A DNA stretch of 64,000 bases. It comes from Balaenoptera acutorostrata (lineage: Eukaryota; Chordata; Mammalia; Artiodactyla; Balaenopteridae). A program made the translations under genes and the position numbers. Each line of letters begins with the position of its first letter. The first letter of the stretch is position 1. The stretch lies in contig NW_026646025.1 of assembly GCF_949987535.1 (NCBI RefSeq), forward strand, positions 1,612,001 to 1,676,000. Reading direction: 5' to 3'. A model generated the notes under the pieces. That model did no database searches and was not told the origin of the DNA. It saw nothing but the letters and a program-made list of their open reading frames with translations. Shown piece after piece: positions 55,201 through 64,000 of the stretch.

Positions 55201-56665
55201 CATCACAATGCTCCATGGCCCTTGTCATCATAATGCTCCAGAATTCTTGTCATCACAATGTTCCATGACCGTGTCATCACAATGTTCCATGGCCGTGTCA
55301 TCACAATGCTCCATGGCCCTTGTCATCATACTGCTCCAGAATTCTTGTCATTACTATATTCCATGAACGTGTCATCACAATGCTCTATGGCGCTTGTCAT
55401 CAGAATGCTCCAGAATTCTTGTCATCACAATGTTCCATGACCGTGTCATCACAATGCTCCATGGCCATTGTCAGCAAAATGCTCCAGAATTCTTGTCATC
55501 ACAATGTTCCATGACCGTATCATCACAATGCTCCATGGCGCTTGTCAGCCCAATGGTCAAGAATTCTTCTCATCACAATGTTCCATGACTGTGTCATCAC
55601 AATGCTCCATGGCCCTTGTCATCACAATGCTCCAGAATTCTTGTCATCACAATGTTCCATGATCGTGTCATCACAATGCTCCATGGCCCTTGTCATGACA
55701 ATGCTCCAGAATTCTTCTCATCACAATGTTGATGACCGTGTCATCACAATGCTCCCTGGCCATTGTCATCACAATGCTCCAGAATTCTTGTCATCACAAT
55801 CTTCCATGGCCGTGTCATCACAATGCTCCATGGCCATTGTTATCACAATGCTCCAGAATTCTTGTCATCACAATGTTCCATGTCCGTGTCATCACAATGC
55901 TCCATGGCCATTGTTATCACCATGCTCCAGAATTCTTGTCATCACAATGTTCCATGGCCGTGTCATCACAATGCTCCATGGCCCTTCTCATCACAATGCT
56001 CCAGAATTCTTGTCATCACAATGTTACATGACCGTGTCATCACAATGCTCCATCGCCTTTGTCATCAGAATGCTCCAGAATTCTTGTCATCGCAATGTTC
56101 CATGACCGTGTCATCACAATGCTCCATGGTCCTTGTCATCATAATGCTGCAGAATTCTTGTCATTACTATATTCCATGAACGTGTCATCACAATGCTCTA
56201 TGGCGCTTGTCATCAGAATGATCCAGAATTCTTGTCATCACAATGTTCCATGGCCGTGTCATCACAATGCTCCATGGCCCTTGTCATGACAATGCTCCAG
56301 AATTCTTCTCATCACAATGTTCCATGACCGTGTCATCACAATGTTCCATGGCCGTGTCACCACAATGCTCCATGGCCCTTGTCATCATAATGCTCCAGAA
56401 TTCTTGTCATTACTATATTCCATGAACGTGTCATCACAATGTTCTATGGCGCTTGTCATCAGAATGCTCCAGAATTCTTGTCATCACAATGTTCCATGAC
56501 CGTGTCATCACAATGATCCATCGCCTTTGTCATCAGAATGCTCCAGAATTCTTGTCATCACAATGTTCCATGACCGTGTCATCACAATGCTCCATGGCCC
56601 TTGTCAGCACAATGCTCCAGAATTCTTGTCATCACAATGTTCCATGACCGTGTCATCACAATGCT
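53010..56665 (+). repeat. HOR unit 18 (3656 bp), long H block
   Basis: D-b block 53010-54573 (1564 bp) followed by an H block of 2092 bp (54574-56665) with no D fragment inside, the longest pure trimer run in the window. The 5' part repeats unit 17 at offset 3613 to about 55200. A short loss near 55729 (GTTGATGACC for GTTCCATGACC) shifts the trimer frame by one base. Two ATTACTATATTCC trimers lie at about 56163 and 56409 and a third at about 55350. Confidence 0.89.
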
Positions 56666-59600
56666 ACATGACCCTGGTCATCACAGTTCTCCATGACCTT
56701 TGTCATCACAATGCTCTATGTCGCTTTTCATCACAATTCTCAATGACCACTTTAATCACTATGCTCGCTGACCATTTTCATCATATTTCTCTAGTGTCAT
56801 TACAATACCCCATGGCCCCTTTCTTCACAATGCTCCATGATGCTTGTCATCACAATGCTCCATGGCTTTTGTTATCACAATGCTCCAGGAACAGTTTCAT
56901 CACAATTCTCCATCCCCTTTGTCATCATGGTGCACAATGAAACCTTTCATTAAAATGCTCCATGACACTAGTCATCACAATACTCCATGGTCTTTATCGT
57001 CACAATGCTCCCATGCACTTTTCATCACGATGTTCCATGAATACTTTCATCACATTGCTCCATGACCATTGTCATCACAATAGTCCATACCCTTGTCAAC
57101 ACAATGCTGCATAATCCCTGTCATCACAATTCTCCATGACTGCTGTCATCACAATAATCCAGGCCAATTTTCATCACAGTGCTCCATGATACCTTTCATC
57201 ACAATTCCTAGATGATCAATGTCATCACAATGCCCCATGACACTTGTCATCACAATTCGCTATGACCCTTGTCATCACAATACTCGATGAACCGTGTCAT
57301 CACAGTGTTGCAGGACACATGTCATCACAATGATCCATGTCTACTTCCATCACAATGCTCCAATACCCCTGTCATCACAATGCTCCATGGCCCCTGTTAT
57401 CATATTGCTCCATGATCTCTTTCATCACAATGCTCCATGACCACTGTCATCACCATGCCTCATAACGGCTCTCATCTCAATGCTCCATGGCCCCTTTCAT
57501 CACAATGCTCCATGAACCCTGTCATCACAATGTACCCTGCCCTTTTCATCACAAAGCTCCGTGGGCCCTGTCATCACAATGCTCCATGCCCTTGTCATCA
57601 AAATGCTCCAGAACTCTTGTCATCATAATGCTCCATTCCAATGTCATCAAAATGCCCCATGACACTTGTCATCACAATGCTCCATGGCCTTTGTCATCAC
57701 AATGTTCCATGTCCCCTGTCATCACAGTGCTCCATGATACCTTTCATCTCAAATATAGATGACCACTGTCATCACAATGCCCCATGACAGATGTCATCAC
57801 AATTCGCCATGGTCCTTGTCATCACAAAGCTCCATGAACCGTGTCATCACAATGATCCAAGATCACATTCATCACAGTGCTCCATGAACCCTGTCATCTC
57901 AATGCTCCATAGCCTTTGTATTCACAATGCTCCATGGCCCCTGTAATCACAGTGCTCCATGACCCTTTTCATCACAATGCTCCAAGACCGCTCTCAACAC
58001 AATGCCCCATGACGCCTGACATCACAAATCTCCATAGACTCTCTTACCAAAAAGCTCCATGATCGCTGTCAGCAGAATGTTCCATGACACTTTTCGTCAC
58101 AATACTGCAAGACCACTGTCATCACAGAGTTCTCTGCCCATATCATCACAATGTTCCTTGTCACCTTTAATCACAATGCTCCAAGCCCTTTCATCACAAT
58201 GCTCCAGAAATCTTTTTCATCGCAATGTTCCTTGACTGTGTCATCACAATGCTCCATGGCCGTCATCAGCACAATGCTCCAGAATTCTTGTCATCACAAT
58301 GTTCCATGACCGTGTCATCACAATGCTCCATGGCCCTTGTCATCACAATGCTCCGGAATTCTTCTCATCACATTGTTCCATGACCGTGTCATCACAATGC
58401 TCCATGGCCCTTTTCAGCACAATGCTCCAGAATTCCTGTCATCACAATGTTCCATGACCGTGTCATCACAATGCTCCATGGCCCTTGTCATCACAATGCT
58501 CCAGAATTCTTGTCATCACAATGTTCCATACCGTGTCATCACAATGCTCCATGGCCATTGTCATCACAATGCTCCAAAATTCTTCTCATCACAATGTTCC
58601 ATGGCCGTGTCATCACAATGCTCCATGGCCCTTGTCATCATAATGCTCCAGAATTCTTGTCATCACAATGTTCCATGACCGTATCATCACAATGCTCCAT
58701 GGCCCTTGTCAGCACAATGCTCCAGAATACTTGTCATCACAATGTTCCATGACCGTGTCATCACAATGTTCCATGGCCGTGTCATCACAATGCTCCTTGG
58801 CCCTTGTCATCATACTGCTCCAGAATTCTTGTCATTACTATATTCCATGACCGTGTCATCACAATGCTCCATGGCCATTGTCAGCAAAATGCTCCAGAAT
58901 TCTTGTCATCACAATGTTCCATGGCCGTGTCATCACAATTCTCCATGGCCCTTGTCATCACAATGCTCCAGAATTCTTGTCATCACAATGTTCCATGGCC
59001 GTGTCATCACAATGCTCCATGGCCCTTGTCATGACAATGCTCCAGAATTCTACTCATCACAATGTTCCATGACCGTGTCAACACAATGCTCCATGGCCCT
59101 TGTCATGACAATGCTCCAGAATTCTTCTCATCACAATGTTCCATGACCGTGTCATCACAATGCTCCATGGCCATTGTCATCACAATGCTCCAGAATTCTT
59201 GTCATCACAATGTTCCATGGCCGTGTCATTACAATGCTCCATGGCCCTTATCATCATAATGCTCCAGAATTCTTGTCATCACAATGTTCCATGGCCGTGT
59301 CATCACAATGCTCCATGGCCCTTGTCATCATAATGCTCCAGAATTCTTGTCATCACAATGTTCCATGGCCGTGTCACCACAGTGCTCCATGGCCCTTGTC
59401 ATCATAATGCTCCAGAATTCTTGTCATTACTATATTCCATGAACGTGTCATCACAATGTTCTATGGCGCTTGTCATCAGAATGCTACAGAATTCTTGTCA
59501 TCACAATGTTCCATGACCGTGTCATCACATTGCTCCATGGCCCTTGTCATGACAATGCTCCAGAATTCTTCTCATCACAATGTTCCATGACTGTGTCATC

Positions 59601-59978
59601 ACAATGCTCCATGGCCATTGTCATCACAATGCTCCAGAATTCTTGTCATCACAATGTTCCATGGCCGTGTCACCACAGTGCTCCATGGCCCTTGTCATCA
59701 TAATGCTCCAGAATTCTTGTCATTACTATATTCCATGAACGTGTCATCACAATGTTCTATGGCGCTTGTCATCAGAATGCTACAGAATTCTTGTCATCAC
59801 AATGTTCCATGACCGTGTCATCACAATGCTCCATCGCCTTTGTCATCAGAATGCTCCAGAATTCTTGTCATCACAATGTTCCATGACCGTGTCATCACAA
59901 TGCTCCATGGCCCTTGTCAGCACAATGCTCCAGAATTCTTGTCATCACAATGTTCCATGACCGTGTCATCACAATGCT
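56666..59978 (+). repeat. HOR unit 19 (3313 bp)
   Basis: D-b derivative 56666-58205 (1540 bp), lacking one more 25-bp monomer than standard D-b: near 57850 GAACCGTGTCATCACAATG runs straight into ATCCAAGATC, skipping GGTTCCAGGACACTTG. The 1-bp GTCACACAATG loss is not present here. H block 58206-59978 is 1773 bp (47 + 23x74 + 24), with marked ATTACTATATTCC trimers near 58836, 59425 and 59727. Confidence 0.89.
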
Positions 59979-62900
59979 ACATGACCCTGGTCATCACAGT
60001 TCTCCATGACCTTTGTCATCACAATGCTCTATGTCGCTTTTCATCACAATTCTCAATGACCACTTTAATCACTATGCTCGCTGACCATTTTCATCATATT
60101 TCTCTAGTGTCATTACAATACCCCATGTCCCCTTTCTTCACAATGCTCCATGATGCCTGTCATCACAATGCTCCATGGCTTTTGTTATCACAATGCTCCA
60201 GGACCAGTTTCATCACAATTCTCCATCCCCTTTGTCATCATGGTGCACAATGAACCCTTTCATTAAAATGTTCCATGACACTAGTCATCACAATACTCCA
60301 TGGCCTTTATCGTCACAATGCTCCCATGCACTTTTCATCACGATGTTCCATGAATACTTTCATCACATTGCTCCATGACCATTGTCATCACAATAGTCCA
60401 TACCCTTGTCAACACAATGCTGCATAATCCCTGTCATCACAATTCTCCATGACTGCTGTCATCACAATAATCCAGGCCAATTTTCATCACAGTGCTCCAT
60501 GATACCTTTCATCACAATTCCTAGATGATCAATGTCATCACAATGCCCCATGACACTTGTCATCACAATTCGCTATGACCCTTGTCATCACAATACTCGA
60601 TGAACCGTGTCATCACAGTGTTGCAGGACACATGTCATCACAATGATCCATGTCTACTTCCATCACAATGCTCCAATACCCCTGTCATCACAATGCTCCA
60701 TGGCCCCTGTTATCATATTGCTCCATGATCTCTTTCATCACAATGCTCCATGACCACTGTCATCACCATGCCTCATAACAGCTCTCATCTCAATGCTCCA
60801 TGGCCCCTTTCATCACAATGCTCCATGAACCCTGTCATCACAATGTACCCTGCCCTTTTCATCACAAAGCTCCGTGGGCCCTGTCATCACAATGCTCCAT
60901 GCCCTTGTCATCAAAATGCTCCAGAAATCTTGTCATCATAATGCTCCATGCCAATGTCATCAAAATGCCCCATGACACTTGTCATCACAATGCTCCATGG
61001 CCTTTGTCATCACAATGTTCCATGGCCCCTGTCATCACAGTGCTCCATGATACCTTTCATCACAAATCTAGATGACCACTGTCATCACAATGCCCCATGA
61101 CAGATGTCATCACAATTCGCCATGGTCCTTGTCATCACAAAGCTCCATGAACCGTGTCATCACAATGATCCAAGATCACATTCATCACAGTGCTCCATGA
61201 ACCCTGTCATCTCAATGCTCCATAGCCTTTGTATTCACAATGCTCCATGGCCCCTGTAATCACAGTGCTCCATGACCCTTTTCATCACAATGCTCCAAGA
61301 CCGCTCTCAACACAATGCCCCATGACGCCTGACATCACAAATCTCCATAGACTCTCTTACCAAAAAGCTCCATGATCGCTGTCAGCAGAATGTTCCATGA
61401 CACTTTTCGTCACAATACTGCAAGACCACTGTCATCACAGAGTTCTCTGCCCATATCATCACAATGTTCCTTGTCACCTTTAATCACAATGCTCCAAGCC
61501 CTTTCATCACAATGCTCCAGAAATCTTTTTCATCGCAATGTTCCTTGACTGTGTCATCACAATGCTCCATGGCCGTCATCAGCACAATGCTCCAGAATTC
61601 TTGTCATCACAATGTTCCATGACCGTGTCATCACAATGCTCCATGGCCCTTGTCATCACAATGCTCCGGAATTCTTCTCATCACATTGTTCCATGACCGT
61701 GTCATCACAATGCTCCATGGCCCTTTTCAGCACAATGCTCCAGAATTCCTGTCATCACAATGTTCCATGACCGTGTCATCACAATGCTCCATGGCCCTTG
61801 TCATCACAATGCTCCAGAATTCTTGTCATCACAATGTTCCATACCGTGTCATCACAATGCTCCATGGCCATTGTCATCACAATGCTCCAAAATTCTTCTC
61901 ATCACAATGTTCCATGGCCGTGTCATCACAATGCTCCATGGCCCTTGTCATCATAATGCTCCAGAATTCTTGTCATCACAATGTTCCATGACCGTATCAT
62001 CACAATGCTCCATGGCCCTTGTCAGCACAATGCTCCAGAATACTTGTCATCACAATGTTCCATGACCGTGTCATCACAATGTTCCATGGCCGTGTCATCA
62101 CAATGCTCCTTGGCCCTTGTCATCATACTGCTCCAGAATTCTTGTCATTACTATATTCCATGACCGTGTCATCACAATGCTCAATGGCCATTGTCAGCAA
62201 AATGCTCCAGAATTCTTGTCATCACAATGTTCCATGGCCGTGTCATCACAATTCTCCATGGCCCTTGTCATCACAATGCTCCAGAATTCTTGTCATCACA
62301 ATGTTCCATGGCCGTGTCATCACAATGCTCCATGGCCCTTGTCATGACAATGCTCCAGAATTCTACTCATCACAATGTTCCATGACCGTGTCAACACAAT
62401 GCTCCATGGCCCTTGTCATGACAATGCTCCAGAATTCTTCTCATCACAATGTTCCATGACCGTGTCATCACAATGCTCCATGGCCATTGTCATCACAATG
62501 CTCCAGAATTCTTGTCATCACAATGTTCCATGGCCGTGTCATCACAATGCTCCATGGCCCTTATCATCATAATGCTCCAGAATTCTTGTCATCACAATGT
62601 TCCATGGCCGTGTCATCACAATGCTCCATGGCCCTTGTCATCATAATGCTCCAGAATTCTTGTCATCACAATGTTCCATGACCGTGTCATCACATTGCTC
62701 CATGGCCCTTGTCATGACAATGCTCCAGAATTCTTCTCATCACAATGTTCCATGACTGTGTCATCACAATGCTCCATGGCCATTGTCATCACAATGCTCC
62801 AGAATTCTTGTCATCACAATGTTCCATGGCCGTGTCACCACAGTGCTCCATGGCCCTTGTCATCATAATGCTCCAGAATTCTTGTCATTACTATATTCCA

Positions 62901-63143
62901 TGAACGTGTCATCACAATGTTCTATGGCGCTTGTCATCAGAATGCTACAGAATTCTTGTCATCACAATGTTCCATGACCGTGTCATCACAATGCTCCATC
63001 GCCTTTGTCATCAGAATGCTCCAGAATTCTTGTCATCACAATGTTCCATGACCGTGTCATCACAATGTTCCATGGCCCTTGTCAGCACAATGCTCCAGAA
63101 TTCTTGTCATCACAATGTTCCATGACCGTGTCATCACAATGCT
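59979..63143 (+). repeat. HOR unit 20 (3165 bp)
   Basis: D-b derivative 59979-61518 (1540 bp) and H block 61519-63143 (1625 bp, 47 + 21x74 + 24). It is unit 19 at offset 3313 until about 62640 and at 3165 after it. It therefore has exactly two trimers (148 bp) fewer than unit 19; the missing piece corresponds to the region around 59340-59500 there. Confidence 0.9.
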
Positions 63144-64000
63144 ACATGACCCTGGTCATCACAGTTCTCCATGACCTTTGTCATCACAATGCTCTATGTC
63201 GCTTTTCATCACAATTCTCAATGACCACTTTAATCACTATGCTCGCTGACCATTTTCATCATATTTCTCTAGTGTCATTACAATACCCCATGTCCCCTTT
63301 CTTCACAATGCTCCATGATGCCTGTCATCACAATGCTCCATGGCTTTTGTTATCACAATGCTCCAGGACCAGTTTCATCACAATTCTCCATCCCCTTTGT
63401 CATCATGGTGCACAATGAAACCTTTCATTAAAATGTTCCATGACACTAGTCATCACAATACTCCATGGCCTTTATCGTCACAATGCTCCCATGCACTTTT
63501 CATCACGATGTTCCATGAATACTTTCATCACATTGCTCCATGACCATTGTCATCACAATAGTCCATACCCTTGTCAACACAATGCTGCATAATCCCTGTC
63601 ATCACAATTCGCCATGACTGCTGTCATCACAATAATCCAGGACAATTTTCATCACAGTGCTTCATGCCCCCAGTCATCACAGTGCTCCACGATACCTTTC
63701 ATCACAATTCCTAGATGATCAATGTCATCACAATGCCCCATGACACTTGTCATCACAATTCGCTATGACCCTTGTCATCACAGTACTCGATGAACCGTGT
63801 CATCACAGTGTTCCAGGACACATGTCATCACAATGATCCATGTCTACTTCCATCACAATTCTCCAATACCCCTGTCATCACAATGCTCCATGGCCCCTGT
63901 TATCATATTGCTCCATGATCTCTTTCATCACAATGCTCCATGACCACTGTCATCACCATGCCTCATAACGGCTCTCATCTCAATGCTCCATGGCCCCTTT
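63144..64000 (+). repeat. HOR unit 21, cut by window end
   Basis: First 857 bp of a D block. It has the GCTTCATGCCCCCAGTC monomer near 63660 that units 19 and 20 lack, and CAATTCGCCATGACTGC near 63606, so it is D-a-like past about 63600. Its ATGTCCCCTTTC near 63290 is shared with unit 20. It therefore looks like a D-b-neighbour 5' end joined to a D-a interior. The 25-bp difference moves the offset to unit 20 from 3165 to 3190. Confidence 0.87.

Larger units (their letters stand above)
1..64000 (+). repeat. Satellite/macrosatellite array, 25-bp monomer, nested higher-order repeats
   Basis: Every part of the window reads as head-to-tail copies of a roughly 25-bp monomer with the core TCATCACAATGCTCCATGG and a short C/T-rich variable tail. 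All copies lie in the same orientation, giving the plus strand a persistent excess of C over G (9 C, 4 G in the monomer). No unique sequence, mobile element, microsatellite tract or inversion interrupts it. The monomers are ordered into 74-bp trimers (H blocks) and long diverged blocks (D blocks), and these into multi-kb units. The family is not recognised. Eukaryotic heterochromatin is inferred from size and architecture only; chromosomal position cannot be told from this window. Confidence 0.97.

Noticed and set aside
1..64000. Several hundred plus-strand open frames of 60-187 codons as protein-coding genes
   Set aside because: The 25-bp monomer contains no stop in any plus frame, and 25 is not a multiple of three, so all three frames translate to the same 25-residue cycle (for example CHHNAPWPL). 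Frames overlap each other, start at internal ATGs of CAATG or CCATG, and close only where a substitution makes CCATGA or TCATAA. No codon bias, splice structure or non-repeat domain was seen.
1..64000. Minus-strand coding potential
   Set aside because: The reverse-complement monomer contains GTGATGA, which places TGA in every frame once per 75 bp, so no long minus frame can form. This also explains why open frames occur on one strand only.
1..64000. CRISPR array
   Set aside because: Repeats of about 25 bp are regular, but they are directly adjacent with no unique spacers, and variation is spread along the monomer. No cas-like gene is present.
1..64000. Telomeric repeat, ribosomal DNA spacer or immunoglobulin switch repeats
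   Set aside because: No TTAGGG-type hexamers, no rRNA or tRNA-like sequence, and no GAGCT/GGGGT pentamer structure were seen; the monomer is unlike these.
1..64000. Transposon or retroelement insertions
   Set aside because: I looked for breaks in the 25-bp pattern, poly-A tails, terminal repeats and transposase or reverse-transcriptase frames and saw none. Apparent irregularities resolved as diverged monomers.
1..64000. Mucin-like or histidine-rich protein exon with a variable number of repeats
   Set aside because: A coding minisatellite normally keeps a repeat length divisible by three and conserves one frame. Here the dominant unit is 74 bp, single-base indels are common, and stops appear in every frame.

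Overview
The whole 64 kb window is one uninterrupted tandem-repeat (satellite/macrosatellite) array. I found no gene, RNA gene, transposon, CRISPR array or stretch of unique sequence. The array enters at base 1 and is still running at base 64000, so neither edge is visible. A long, fully homogeneous, head-to-tail array with nested higher-order repeats (HORs) points to eukaryotic heterochromatin, such as centromeric, pericentromeric or subtelomeric DNA, most likely from an animal. I do not recognise the satellite family and cannot name the species.

The organisation is hierarchical. Level 1 is a monomer of about 25 bp (core TCATCACAATGCTCCATGG plus a short C/T-rich variable tail), roughly 2,500 copies, all in one orientation. 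Level 2 has two forms. The H blocks are homogeneous arrays of a 74-bp trimer (25+25+24 bp; the 24-bp member has lost one base), and most trimers carry an EcoRI site (GAATTC) and an NcoI site (CCATGG). The D blocks are ordered series of diverged monomers, usually 1590/1591 bp (type D-a) or 1564/1540 bp (type D-b). Each D block seems to be built from about three related sub-repeats of about 547 bp. Level 3 is a unit of D + H. The D-block start recurs 21 times (525, 3024, 4883, 7955, 12011, 16952, 21773, 25103, 26740, 29192, 30829, 33281, 36180, 40113, 42565, 45464, 49397, 53010, 56666, 59979, 63144). Level 4 joins units into larger duplications: two adjacent 4089-bp copies (25103-33280), two adjacent 9284-bp copies (30829-49396), and a 3613-bp repeat that follows.

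Region by region: 1-4.9 kb holds two 2499-bp repeats. 4.9-25.1 kb is a mosaic in which D fragments and H blocks alternate, with a cassette of about 1.5 kb present four times and a 547-bp deletion and duplication inside D. 25.1-33.3 kb is a clean 1637/2452-bp alternating array. 30.8-49.4 kb is the 9284-bp tandem pair. 49.4-64 kb holds D-b units with the longest H blocks.

Length differences between related units are quantised. They are multiples of 74 bp, sometimes plus 24 bp, or single 25-bp monomers, or 547 bp. This is the expected trace of in-register unequal exchange or replication slippage at several nested levels. The many plus-strand open frames follow from a monomer that has no stop codon in any plus frame and are not evidence of protein coding. 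All coordinates and lengths were worked out by hand from the sequence; percent identities were not computed.
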